Positions 15,924 through 25,147 of a stretch of 64,000 nucleotides of DNA are shown one piece after another. The position numbers were made by a program, and so were the translations under genes. How positions within the stretch are numbered: position 1 is the first letter of the stretch; the number at the start of each line of letters is the position of its first letter. Under the pieces are notes generated by a model that was not told where the DNA came from, searched no databases, and saw only the letters and a list, made by a program, of their open reading frames with translations. The DNA is taken from positions 52,488 to 116,487 of the forward strand of contig NZ_CP193762.1 of NCBI RefSeq assembly GCF_050847355.1, given 5' to 3'. The DNA is from Limimaricola sp027213785 (lineage in GTDB: Bacteria > Pseudomonadota > Alphaproteobacteria > Rhodobacterales > Rhodobacteraceae).

Positions 15924-17327
15924 ATGACCGACGATCCTTCTCGGGATAATAACTCTATCGATCTGTTCGCGGATATCGGCGATATCCCAGACCTGTTTCC
16001 GGAAGAAGATGGCTTCAGCTTGGCGGGTCTTGCCTCGGTTCTGATGTCCGAATGCATTCCGGAGGCGCGGGCAGAGGCCAAACAAAAAGCCAACCGCGCA
16101 ATTCGTCGCTGGTGGGAGCGCCAAGGCGAAGCCGAACGTGCCGCCGCTGCGCAAGCTTGCCAGCTGCACTATCGGCCCGAAGCGGACCCGGCCGCAGGCA
16201 GGCGGACTTGCGACGATCTGTCGGACCTGCAGGAGGAGCTCTTCGAGATCCAGCTGCAGGATGCCGCCTTGCAGCTCGAGTTGGACGAGATGTCGCGCGA
16301 GGTCGAGCGGCGCGTCCAGTCGCGCCTGGCGGAAGAACGCGCCCGCAGGAAGCCGCCGGTTGCCGCCGAGGCCATCCCGCCGGAGTTCGATATGACCGGG
16401 GTGGCGACCGCACCGAACGAGGCCAATACCGAGGGCATGGGTCGCTACCTCCTCGATCCCGGCGCGCTGAAGAACCTGCCCGAGGGCGGCAAGCAGATCG
16501 AGCGGAACGCAGCCTTGCATGCGGCCTGCACCGGGCTGCTGCCATACCGGGAAATCCGGGATCGTGATCTCTTCGCTCGGATCCGACACCAGCTTGGCGA
16601 GAAGTACCCCCACGCCACCTCGGTGATCGACGAGTTATTGCGACCGCTGGAGCGCAATTTCGACATGGGAGAGGCGCGCTTGAAGCTGCGGCCCACGATC
16701 CTTGTCGGGGCGCCGGGCACCGGCAAGACCGCGCTCCTGCGCGACCTGGCGGCCGCTCTCGATCTCCCGCTCAAGGCGCAATCGGTCGCAGGTCAAACGG
16801 ACAGCAATCTGTTCGGGGTTTCGGCGGGCTGGTCGTCCTCGCTGCCATCGCTCATGACAATGGTGATCGCATCGACGCAGGTTCTCAACCCGCTGATCGT
16901 GATGGACGAGCTCGACAAGGCCCAGACCTCGCACAACGGCTCGATCCAGGAGAGCCTCCTCCCTCTGCTCGAGCCGCTCGAGGCCGGGCACTATCACGAG
17001 CGCTACCTCGCCTCGGCTGTCGATGCCTCGCACATCAACTGGATCTTCACCGCGAACACGCTGGAGCGCATCACGGTGCCGCTGCTGTCGCGCTGTGACG
17101 TGTTCGAGATGCCCCATCCAAACGTCGCTCACGTGGCTCCGTTGGCGCGGTCGATCTTGCGCGCCTACGCGGACGGTCTTGGCCTGCGGCCGGACTTCTT
17201 CCACCTTACCCGGGGGGATCTGGAGTTCTTGGAGGAGACCTTCCCTCGGCACCGCAGCATTCGCGTGCTCGCGGAGCTCGTGCGGCAGCTCATCACCGAC
17301 AATGGGCGGGGGATGGCGCATGCGTAA
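15924..17327 (+). CDS. AAA+ ATPase, Lon/MoxR-like
   Basis: A 467-residue cytosolic ATPase. The N-terminal 150 residues are acidic then helical (coiled coil around 95-140). The AAA+ core has Walker A GAPGTGKT (262-269), Walker B LIVMDELDKA (324-333, D328-E329), and sensor 1 WIFTANT (about 373-379). The spacing and the DELDK wording resemble the ATPase of Lon proteases, but no protease domain follows. The ATG at 15924 has GGGAG nine bases upstream; an in-frame ATG at 15915 is too close to it. The next gene overlaps by eight bases. Its substrate is unknown. Confidence 0.8.
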   Translation: MTDDPSRDNNSIDLFADIGDIPDLFPEEDGFSLAGLASVLMSECIPEARAEAKQKANRAIRRWWERQGEAERAAAAQACQLHYRPEADPAAGRRTCDDLSDLQEELFEIQLQDAALQLELDEMSREVERRVQSRLAEERARRKPPVAAEAIPPEFDMTGVATAPNEANTEGMGRYLLDPGALKNLPEGGKQIERNAALHAACTGLLPYREIRDRDLFARIRHQLGEKYPHATSVIDELLRPLERNFDMGEARLKLRPTILVGAPGTGKTALLRDLAAALDLPLKAQSVAGQTDSNLFGVSAGWSSSLPSLMTMVIASTQVLNPLIVMDELDKAQTSHNGSIQESLLPLLEPLEAGHYHERYLASAVDASHINWIFTANTLERITVPLLSRCDVFEMPHPNVAHVAPLARSILRAYADGLGLRPDFFHLTRGDLEFLEETFPRHRSIRVLAELVRQLITDNGRGMAHA

Positions 17328-17736
17328 GCCGACATACGAGGCTGACCTCGCGCCGCTGGAGACGCGCTACAAGACACTGTTCACCACCTGCCTCGAGGAC
17401 GGCACGCCATGGTCGCCCTTCTGGGGGTTCGAGATCGGCGCCGGATGGGCCGCACTTGTCAGCGATATGCTGGCCGAGATCGAGGCACAAAACATCGACG
17501 TCACGATCTGCAACATCCGCGAAAAGTGGGGGTGCCTGGATGTGCTCTACTGGACCCAGGATGCCGACATCGAGCCGATCATCGATCGGGCCGAAAAGCG
17601 CGCGGCGCAGACCTGCAAGCTCTGCGGCAACTCCCCGCGATTTGACCACCCGATCGATTGGGAATTGTGTCTCTGCAAGCCGTGTTGGGACAACTGGCCC
17701 ACAAAGTCGAAGCTCCCGCTGCCAGGTGCCGGGTGA
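17320..17736 (+). CDS. Hypothetical protein with zinc-ribbon-like cysteines
   Basis: A 138-residue protein whose ATG overlaps the end of the AAA+ gene by eight bases, so the two are translationally coupled. The first 90 residues look like a compact alpha/beta domain with many Trp (TPWSPFWGFEIGAGWAALV, NIREKWGCLDVLYW). The C-terminus has CKLCG and, about 20 residues later, CLCKPCW: two Cys pairs that could hold a zinc ion. Proteins of this look are common in phages and plasmids without a known role. Its coupling suggests that it works with, or is handled by, the AAA+ ATPase. Confidence 0.7.
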   Translation: MRKPTYEADLAPLETRYKTLFTTCLEDGTPWSPFWGFEIGAGWAALVSDMLAEIEAQNIDVTICNIREKWGCLDVLYWTQDADIEPIIDRAEKRAAQTCKLCGNSPRFDHPIDWELCLCKPCWDNWPTKSKLPLPGAG

Positions 17737-17857
17737 AAATGGGGAGGGGGAAGGTCGAAGACGTCCTGCCCCCGCCCCCCGACAGATGCCCTCCGCTTTG
17801 GGATTTCTCTAATCATTCCTGCCTAGGATCGATGGGGTGAACCAAGGAGGACACCAT

Positions 17858-18583
17858 GTGAAGACCCTGCACCTGCAAGAGTTCGAGCGGCATCTCAAGA
17901 AAGCTCATTTGAAATCGCAGTACGTCTATATGCCGAATGGAAATCGCGTCCCCCCAGATTTCGCATGGGGCTGGATCACGAACGAACTCATCACGAGGGG
18001 TGCTTCCTTTCAGGCCATCGCAACTTTCTGTCACCCAAGGGGGCTTCCTGCTCTCGCCAATATCCGGCCTTTCTCTTCGAGAAAGGCTTGCCTGGATCAT
18101 GTAGGATTTCACCTGCTCGATGAAACAGGGGCGGATGCAGATATGGACGAGGTCTGCGCGCGCGTCATCACTCTGAGGCCGGAACTAAGGATATTCGATG
18201 CTGCATTTGTGGAAGCCGAGACCGAGAAATGGGTCAGGATCGATCGAAGGGATCACCGAACATATTGCCTGCAGGCAGTGGGACGTCCCGATCTCGTGTT
18301 CGATGGCAGTATCCTGGAGTGGGATTATATCCTCGATGAGGAGGAAGAGAATCCGGTCTGGACGGAGCGGACGAAATACAGAACGGCCCGTGGAGGGTTC
18401 GTCGCCTTGAGGGAGCAAACAACGTTCCAAGGCCAAAAACGTCTTCTTTCCAATCACGAGTTTCAGACATTCCTCACGGAGGAAGAGGCAGACGAATTCC
18501 TCTATAGAGAGGAACGGCCAGATGGCTCACCAGAGGAACGGAGCCGCGCTCGAGCTCCTGACGCCGGCATGTCGCTTTTTTGA
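17858..18583 (+). CDS. Hypothetical protein (241 aa)
   Basis: A 241-residue protein. An ideal AAGGAGG site (17844-17850) is seven bases before a GTG at 17858, so this start is chosen over an upstream in-frame GTG that would place the ribosome site inside the gene. The protein is acidic in its second half (LEWDYILDEEEENPVW), with no membrane segment. Stretches such as LITRGASFQAIATFCHPRG and TRPELRIFDAAFVEAE-like text give no family. It follows the AAA+ and zinc-ribbon genes by 121 bases and may belong to the same unit. Confidence 0.6.
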   Translation: MKTLHLQEFERHLKKAHLKSQYVYMPNGNRVPPDFAWGWITNELITRGASFQAIATFCHPRGLPALANIRPFSSRKACLDHVGFHLLDETGADADMDEVCARVITLRPELRIFDAAFVEAETEKWVRIDRRDHRTYCLQAVGRPDLVFDGSILEWDYILDEEEENPVWTERTKYRTARGGFVALREQTTFQGQKRLLSNHEFQTFLTEEEADEFLYREERPDGSPEERSRARAPDAGMSLF

Positions 18584-18786
18584 ATGCGGATTGGACGCGT
18601 GAGTGCGTATCAGCAATGTCGGGCGCCAAAGACACGCAATGATTCTGATGGGTTGCGTTTTAAGATGCGATTAGACATCGCTCCACATCGGACCGGTCCG
18701 CGCTAATGAAAGACCCTCCCTGAACCTTTTTGAAAGGTCGCTCGAATACGTTCTTCGAGGGCCAGTAAAGTTCAGGGGCGGGATGG

Positions 18787-19227
18787 ATGCTGTCATCTTC
18801 CGATATCAATATCGTGGAGCAAAGTTTCCTGGGTGATCTGCGAAGGTACATAGCTGGCGAGGCATGGCTATGCACTGCATGTCACTGGATCATTGATGAG
18901 CGACTGCGTGCGCATGCTTTGCTGCTCTGCTGTCAGGGTCTTGAGCAGCGCGGATACGGGCGTTCGGGGCAGGGGACCCAGGGTACATCACGCAGGGAGC
19001 TGCAGGCCTTGGGGCGGGATCTGTTCGCCGAAGCCAGGCCATTGATATGGTTTGATCGCTCGGTCTTCCTGACGAAGTACGCAGCTTGTGAACGTGCGCT
19101 CCGTCACGCCATCGAACAAGAGCCGACGATCCAGCGGAATAAGCTGGATATCGACAGCGCATCCTGGATCGGGTTCAAGGGGCCCGCGGCTGATGGCGGT
19201 CTTGGTGAAGGCGGGCGAACAGTCTGA
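18787..19227 (+). CDS. Possible hypothetical protein (146 aa)
   Basis: A 146-codon frame starting MLSSSDINIVEQSFLGDLRR. The first half has a Cys- and Leu-rich helix pattern (AWLCTACHWIIDERLRAHAL). The ribosome site is weak (GGGGCGGG) and the last 20 residues are Gly-rich and of low quality, so it could be a chance frame. The overlapping reverse frames look worse. No family recognised. Confidence 0.35.
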   Translation: MLSSSDINIVEQSFLGDLRRYIAGEAWLCTACHWIIDERLRAHALLLCCQGLEQRGYGRSGQGTQGTSRRELQALGRDLFAEARPLIWFDRSVFLTKYAACERALRHAIEQEPTIQRNKLDIDSASWIGFKGPAADGGLGEGGRTV

Positions 19228-19635
19228 GATGTACGCCCGCGAGGCAGGGGGGGGCGCCAGCAGCCGACAAGCACGAGCCGATGCGCTTGATTGCAGAACA
19301 TACTCGGACTGCACTCGGTATTCGCAGGCGGACAACGCGATCTTTGCCGGACTGCCTCCACAGACTGCCACTCCAAAGACATACCTATAGATCCCCGCCA
19401 CCCCTCAGAATTGTCAACATATTAGGCTCATGCTCATCGGAGCGCGCCGACCCGGCGTAGGCAATATCTTGCTTGCCGGGTTATTGGAATTGCGCCGTGA
19501 CTGCCTAGTAGATAAAAAAGGCATGCAGCAAAGACACGGGCCGGTCACCCCGCTATGGGACGACCGACCCGCAATAAAAATAATATTCGCGAGGGAGGAG
19601 CTGCGCCCCTCCGGAATGAGCATGAGGAAAGCAGG
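19228..19635. other. Intergenic with the third copy of the dispersed element
   Basis: About 400 bases with no supported gene. It contains CATACCTATA (19380-19389) followed by TTGTCAACAT (19411-19420), the same pair and order as at 5244-5276. An AT-rich stretch near 19570-19590 precedes the gene at 19636. Confidence 0.45.
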
Positions 19636-20169
19636 ATGTACTACATCATCGAGAGTAAATATGTTGGGCCAAATCCGGAAGAGATGGTGGATGAGGACCA
19701 AATCTTCATCACGACGGCGCCGGCACTGATGAACAGCAATCATGAGCCGTGCATTTCGGGGTGGTGTGGGACAACAAATGACAAGTCCATCACTGGCCAC
19801 GGTGAATACCGTACGTGGGAAGAGGCTGAAAAGGCCATGTCGGATATCTTCGGCGATGTCCGCCAGTCAGATATTGATTGGGGGCCTCGGCTTTCCATGA
19901 ATCCTGCAAAAGATCCCGCAGGCCTTACCGTTGCCGTGTATCGTCCAGGCGCCTATCAACCGCTGTCGCGGTCAGCAACAGAGGATTGGGTATCGGCTGC
20001 GCTTGCCCCGATCCAGGCTGACACCACGGACGAGCAGCTCGAGGAAATCGAAGAAGAACTGGAAGCAGAGGCGAACGAACAGGGCATGACCCTATATAGG
20101 GAGAGCCTCGGGTCGCTTCTGGAAAGAAAACGCGACGAGCTACGAGAAGAGCTCGAGGAAACCGAATAG
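19636..20169 (+). CDS. Hypothetical protein with acidic coiled-coil tail (177 aa)
   Basis: A 177-residue protein with start MYYIIESKYVGPNPEEMV and a GCAGG ribosome site just upstream. The first 110 residues form an alpha/beta-looking domain. The last 60 form a long, very acidic coiled coil (TDEQLEEIEEELEAEANEQG and then a Glu/Arg-rich helix). Two Cys (CISGWCG) lie near residue 40. I recognise no family. It ends well before the decayed toxin-antitoxin cluster and seems to be a single gene. Confidence 0.6.
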   Translation: MYYIIESKYVGPNPEEMVDEDQIFITTAPALMNSNHEPCISGWCGTTNDKSITGHGEYRTWEEAEKAMSDIFGDVRQSDIDWGPRLSMNPAKDPAGLTVAVYRPGAYQPLSRSATEDWVSAALAPIQADTTDEQLEEIEEELEAEANEQGMTLYRESLGSLLERKRDELREELEETE

Positions 20170-20326
20170 CGCCGCCTGCTTCCGGTCGGCAATGCTGCCA
20201 ATCTATCGGAGTTCGATGCCCGGCTAATGGTTGTCCCTGGCATCGAAAACCAATCGATGATGCAATCAGTCTATAGGTGAGCAGCCGGCATCCGATAGCG
20301 ACTGGACCGCCAAACTGGCTGAGGAG

Positions 20327-21541
20327 TCATTGATAGCTACTCAGAATCTCGTGGTCGTACATCGCGGCGGGGTCATGGTCGGCGATGCCGGCGCGGACTT
20401 GCTCGATTATCGCGAGGGCAACGCTTTGGTCCAATCCGAGCTTCGTCGCGGCATCGCATGCCCGTGCAATATTGGCGGGAGAAATGTCTCTATGGCTGAC
20501 CCTCGAGGATGAGGTGGCCTTATGGCGCTCCTGCCGAAGTTCCGAAACTCCGGCGGGGGCGAGCTTCGCTGTCGCGCCACTCCAAAGGAAAGAAGGGCCA
20601 CGTAACTTTGCGTCGGCATGATCGATGAAGATGTCGAACACGATCCGGCGGAACAACTCGCGCCACGCATCTGCTTGGTCATACATGGGTTCTTGGCGGG
20701 ACAGGGCGCCTGCCAGATACGGCCATCCGACATTGCATTCCTGCTGACCGGAGAGACCAGTGAGGGTCCGCCCGGATATGACTCCCTGCCTGCTTGCCTT
20801 GTCGCTCGTGCGGTCGAAGCGGTCTACGAGCAAGACCTGCCGGTCACCGACCTTCCGCATCTCAGCCTGCGGCACATCGATGTGACATGACCTGGCCAGC
20901 TGAAGCATGCTGAGCTCGTCCAGCAGCACGTCATCTTGGTCATGCACACTCGCAAACCGCGCAATGCAACAGCGGCCGTCTATATCGATAATCGCCTTGG
21001 GCCGCGAACCGCCGATCGTCACGGCATGGGTCAGCGGCGCTGCCAGCTCAGGGGGAAGTGGCAGACCCAGCTCCACTCGGGCGACCGCCTCGGCCAAAGC
21101 CTCAAGTTCAGTCACGGGGGCCAACCGTGCTTCGAAGCTGGTTGCTGATGCCTGGTAGGAAAGTGCGCCGATGCCATCGGTGCCGGCAAGTAACCCGTAT
21201 CCGATATCTCCTATATCGATCTCGATTTCCGCTCCGCGTCGGTCGAGCTGTAGAGCCCGCAATACCCGACGCCCCCAAGCGCCCGGAGTGGCATCTCGTA
21301 GCGTACCGGTGAGCTCTGCGCCGGGAAGTGCACGCATGCCGGACGACAGGGGCAGATCCGGACCGAGCGCAATGGCATTCGGTCGATCGAGGTAGTCCGA
21401 CATGTAGCCGAAATCATGCCGACCGTCCGTACCACGATGCAGCCGTCCAGCCGGTACGGGCTGGACCTCGCCCGGCAACCAGGTCCAGATGAAGGCCGAT
21501 GAGGCTTCGGCTAAAGCGTGGCTGCGCGCAGTGGTCACCAT
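20327..21541 (-). pseudogene. HipA-like kinase, catalytic core degenerate
   Basis: A 404-codon reverse frame related to HipA, the serine/threonine kinase toxin of HipBA systems. Recognisable are the N-terminal domain (GALSYQ), the nucleotide loop GGSRPKA and LLVDRFDR. The catalytic loop, normally N-T-D-D-H-x-R-N, reads IDHADAKLRG, and the metal-binding LSPAYD motif is replaced by LAPAGVSEL. The stretch that usually follows is largely missing, while the C-terminal helix region (VALAIIEQVRAGI) is still there. This fits an internal deletion with loss of both catalytic motifs, so kinase activity is unlikely. No HipB gene is seen upstream; the 5' end abuts the damaged parD. Confidence 0.7.
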
Positions 21542-21607
21542 CGAACTTTCACAGACAGGCGCAGTCCGCGCGTCGTTTCGACTATACCCCGGTTCTGGCC
21601 GGACGGC

Positions 21608-21814
21608 GACACCCAGGACCAAGGCGATATAGGGGAACCTGTTGCCGCGGGACTGCGGCTGCTGGAGGCCGAGGAGCGTCAAAGTGCTGCGCTGCAGGCT
21701 CAACTCAGCGCTGGCCTCGATGAGGCCTTGGCTGGCAGGCGTGCTCCCGGATCGGGGGAGCAGGCTGTTCGCCGCGCTTTTGCGAAGGCCCGCCAGCGGC
21801 ACGCCGAAGGATGA
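21608..21814 (+). pseudogene. parD: ParD-type antitoxin, 5' end lost
   Basis: The 3' part reads AAGLRLLEAEERQSAALQAQ and then a Gly/Ala-rich tail, the helix and toxin-binding tail of ParD antitoxins. The ribbon-helix-helix start that normally precedes it (about 30 residues with GxYxSASEVVR) is missing or unrecognisable. The frame stays open upstream into unrelated sequence. Its TGA (21812-21814) overlaps the parE ATG as ATGA, the usual arrangement. Probably non-functional. Confidence 0.65.
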
Positions 21815-22137
21815 AAACCTAGCGGCTGACGCCGCGCGCCGAACAGAGCTTGGTCGACATAGCGCTTTGGACGCTGGAGACGTTCGGGCCGCGTCAAGCT
21901 GATATCTACGAGACCGAACTGCTCGACAGATGCGCCGCCTTGGCCACCGGGCGGGCTGCCAGCCGCGATTGCTCGAACCTTCTCAATCGCGAAGACGACA
22001 TCGGGTTGCGCTATGCCCGGGCGGGCGAGCATTTCCTGATGTTCATCGACATGTCCGATGAACTCGTCATCATCGACATCCTGCATGAGCGCTGTGACCT
22101 GCCAGCGCGCATCGCGGCGAACCAAGCGCGGCAGTGA
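21811..22137 (+). pseudogene. parE: ParE/RelE-family toxin with a stop at codon 4
   Basis: From the ATG at 21811 the frame reads MKT, TAG (21820-21822), then RLTPRAEQSLVDIALWTLETF and on to a stop at 22137. The whole remaining protein (about 104 residues) is a good ParE: GPRQADIYETELLDRCAALA, then LLNREDDIGLRYARAGEHFL, then VIIDILHERCDLP. Only the TAG at codon 4 breaks it (families have an aromatic or other residue there). A GTG or TTG downstream might still give a truncated product lacking the first strand. The antitoxin gene is also damaged, which fits loss of toxicity. Confidence 0.8.
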
Positions 22138-22364
22138 GTGGCAGTCGAGGCATATCAACACCAGGCTAAGTTGAATGTCGTTCGATTTGCTGCGCTGCTT
22201 ATAAGCGGCCGCTTCGCGCAGGGAGCAGACCTTAGTATAGCTGGAAGCCACAGCTCCACGCACTTGCGTTAACAGCAGATAGTGCAGCTGAAACCCTCCT
22301 TGAGAAGTTGCTCCACATCCATGATTGAGTAATAGTGAGCGCAACCAAAAGTTAAGGACGCAAA

Positions 22365-24089
22365 TTGTCAACTCAACCGAAAACAACCGACGAAGAAGAT
22401 GTTGAGTTTCAACAGCGCTTCATTGAGCAGGCAGAATATTTAGATCCAGAGAACTTTCTGGAGCTGAACGCCGAGCATCCGGATCAAGAGGTAATATTAG
22501 GAAAGCTTAAAGCTGGCGGGGCGAAGCTACTAGTAGGGCCGCGCGGATGCGGTAAAACCACCTTGATGCTCCGCGCCTACCGGGAGCTTCTCAGCTCGGA
22601 AAGTAGCTCGCTACCTATTTACGTGAACTTCAAGTTGTCCCTGAAACTCGAGCCAATGTACATCAACTCGCCGAACGCGAGTTTTTGGTTTCGCACATGG
22701 CTGGGGCTGCGAGTGGTTGAGGGAATGTGGAATGCTATTCTGGAGAGCGAGTCCTTAAGGCCCACAGACGGCCTTCCCGCAAAAGGTCAAATTGCGGACG
22801 CCATCTCATCTATTGAAGGCGGAGGCGACCTCCCACAAGCCATGCTGGAAAAGTACTCTCTTTCCAGTGTCGTTCAGTATATTGAAGAATATTTATCCGA
22901 GACAAGTTTGAAGCGGTGTGTGCTTCTTCTCGACGATGCAGCTCATGCCTTCTCACCAAAGCAGCAAGAAGACTTCTTCGATTTCTTCAGAGAGATTAAG
23001 AGCCGTAGGATTGCGCCGAAGGCCGCGATCTATCCCGGCATCACTACCAGTTCAGCGACCTTTCATGTGGGGCATGACGCCGAGAAAATTAATGTTTGGG
23101 TGAAGCCCTCTGGCGATGTGTACGAGAAGTTTATGCTGGAGCTGGGTGAGAAAAGGTTTGGGGGGCAATTCCCGAACGTCATCAGGGAATCTCCAGGCGT
23201 CGCGGAATTTCTGGCATACTCATCTTTTGGAATACCTAGGTCCTACCTTAACATGTTGCGGGCGATCGTAGAAGAAAAGGATAGATATACATCTCGAGAC
23301 GGTACCTTGGATCGAAGAAAGGTTTTCGAACTATCCCGAGCTTCTCGAGAGATGAGTCATAACGTCTATGATTCTCTATCCATGAAGCTCCCTTCATACG
23401 CGAACTACATTCAAAGTGGTGCTAATATCTACCAAAAGATAGTCGCTGAGATAAAGGAGTTTAACAGAGGAAAGGACAACAAAAGTCACGCAGTGGAAAT
23501 CGGCCTCAAGAAACCATTGAGTTCTGAGATTGAGAGAATCGTTGGATTCTTGCAGTATTCCGGGTTGCTGATGCCGTCAGGAGAAAATTCTCGGGGCGTC
23601 AAAGGGACTTTCGAAATTTATTCCGTGCATTTTGGAGATTTGATTACCCAGAATGCAGTTGTCGGCGCACGAACGAAAACGATCCCCCCGTTCTTAGAGG
23701 CGTTTAGATCTAAGCCACATCAGGCATGGCCCAGGCTGAGTTCTGCGACCCTTATGCAGCTAGGAACTTTGGGTGAGCACGCCTTTGACCTGACTCTTCC
23801 CCACTGCCAAAACTGTGGCGCAGAACGGATCAGTGAACACGCTAGATTTTGCCACAACTGCGGCGCTCAACTTAAATCGTCGTCGCTCTTTGAGGAGCTC
23901 GTTAGTCAAGACATTTCTGCATTACCCATCTCTGCCACCCTCGTAAAGAGAATTAAAGAGGGCTCGAAAATAAAGAAAGTTCGGGATATTCTTACTGACG
24001 CTGACAAGACTAACTTGCGCAGTGTTAAGATGATCGGCCCAATTCGCGCTCAGAGAATAGCACACTGGGCGGAAGAACATGTGGCTTGA
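22365..24089 (+). CDS. P-loop ATPase with C-terminal zinc ribbon (defence-type candidate)
   Basis: A 574-residue protein beginning at TTG 22365, with AAGGA eight bases upstream. Walker A is GPRGCGKTT (58-66); the Walker B-like CVLLLDDAAHAF lies near 184-195. The middle looks like the helical and winged regions of STAND/ORC-like ATPases. At about 481-500 a zinc ribbon is present (CQNCG, then CHNCG 12 residues later). The C-terminal 55 residues resemble a helix-hairpin-helix domain (RSVKMIGPIRAQRIAHWAEE). The next gene, a HEPN-type protein, starts seven bases later. The block is AT-richer than its surroundings, which suggests transfer. Sensor-ATPase plus HEPN effector is my inference; I know no named system with exactly this pair. 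Confidence 0.75.
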   Translation: MSTQPKTTDEEDVEFQQRFIEQAEYLDPENFLELNAEHPDQEVILGKLKAGGAKLLVGPRGCGKTTLMLRAYRELLSSESSSLPIYVNFKLSLKLEPMYINSPNASFWFRTWLGLRVVEGMWNAILESESLRPTDGLPAKGQIADAISSIEGGGDLPQAMLEKYSLSSVVQYIEEYLSETSLKRCVLLLDDAAHAFSPKQQEDFFDFFREIKSRRIAPKAAIYPGITTSSATFHVGHDAEKINVWVKPSGDVYEKFMLELGEKRFGGQFPNVIRESPGVAEFLAYSSFGIPRSYLNMLRAIVEEKDRYTSRDGTLDRRKVFELSRASREMSHNVYDSLSMKLPSYANYIQSGANIYQKIVAEIKEFNRGKDNKSHAVEIGLKKPLSSEIERIVGFLQYSGLLMPSGENSRGVKGTFEIYSVHFGDLITQNAVVGARTKTIPPFLEAFRSKPHQAWPRLSSATLMQLGTLGEHAFDLTLPHCQNCGAERISEHARFCHNCGAQLKSSSLFEELVSQDISALPISATLVKRIKEGSKIKKVRDILTDADKTNLRSVKMIGPIRAQRIAHWAEEHVA

Positions 24090-24095
24090 TCTGTA

Positions 24096-24920
24096 ATGAA
24101 TATTGAAGATTTTGCAAACGAAGCCCCATCAAGCGTTCGACTCGGTGACATTACAAAATCGCTACAGCAAATCAAAAATGAAGCTCCGATAGATTGCTTT
24201 TTGCGGGAGTTGCGAGCGACCTTACAGTACGGAACTCCGGCGCAAACCGAATCTAATGACTTTATCGGCAGGCTACTCGTGCTATCAATCGTTTCCGCTG
24301 CTGAGGGATATTTTCGCTCCATCCTGTCAGATGTAATCGAGATTTGCCCGACCGCCCAGGGGTGCTCTGCAGAAAAGAATGTGCAGCTTGGTGGGGTTTT
24401 GTGGCACGGGACGTCCGGATATAGCAGAAGCGTCTTTGAGCATTTCTCCTTTGCATCTGCGAAGGAGCTCAGGAAGGCCTCCAAGGAGTTCATTGGCTTT
24501 GACCTGAAAGATGCAAAGTTCGCTACACCTTTGGAGGAGTTTGACCGGGTATGCCATATTAGACACGCAGTCGTACATAATGGGGGCGTCGTTCCGGGAA
24601 AGAACGCGCTGCAGCTTCAAATTGCCCGATCAGGCGGGCAGCAAAAGCTCGTAATTGGATATGCGCAGCTTCAGGATATAGCTTCGGTTGTTGCAACGTT
24701 AGTGACGACATTTAATCGAGAGCTCTTCTTCGAAATGTGTCGACGCTGGGCAGTAGTATGGCGAGCTCGCACCGACTGGGATCCTACAAGAGAAGACAGG
24801 CTATTCAGTATGGTTTGGGCGAACTTCCACAGCAGAGAAGAGTTAGTAAGCAGAAGCGGTCGAACAAATATCACAAGAAAAAAATGCCTTGAGGGCGTTC
24901 GAGATGAGTTTGGTCTATGA
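24096..24920 (+). CDS. HEPN-family protein, putative RNase effector
   Basis: A 274-residue, mostly helical protein. It carries RHAVVHNGG at residues 156-164, which matches the R-x4-H active-site motif of HEPN ribonucleases (R156, H161) with the typical following N-G. The preceding helices (FIGRLLVLSIVSAAEGYFRS, about 50-70) fit the first HEPN helix, as in the MAE_28990/RiboL-PSP group. It starts seven bases after the P-loop ATPase gene, so both are made from one message. HEPN proteins often serve as toxins or abortive-infection effectors. Neither the target nor the activation is known here. Confidence 0.7.
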   Translation: MNIEDFANEAPSSVRLGDITKSLQQIKNEAPIDCFLRELRATLQYGTPAQTESNDFIGRLLVLSIVSAAEGYFRSILSDVIEICPTAQGCSAEKNVQLGGVLWHGTSGYSRSVFEHFSFASAKELRKASKEFIGFDLKDAKFATPLEEFDRVCHIRHAVVHNGGVVPGKNALQLQIARSGGQQKLVIGYAQLQDIASVVATLVTTFNRELFFEMCRRWAVVWRARTDWDPTREDRLFSMVWANFHSREELVSRSGRTNITRKKCLEGVRDEFGL

Positions 24921-25147
24921 TCTGACTTCAAATGCAGGCGGCACATTTATAATTATGAAGTCTTGAGTGCAGTCCGACTAGGCTTCGGTTTAGTCCAATG
25001 TCAGCTTAGGGCTGTGAGTCACCGCCGCTGCGTCTGTCACGAATGACCGGTTTGGGCGGTTCGTGGCAGTATGCCGCCGCGAGCAAATCCTCTTGGAAAG
25101 GTTTGCCATCCACCTATAGTAGCCATATTAGAGGACGGAAGCGATGT

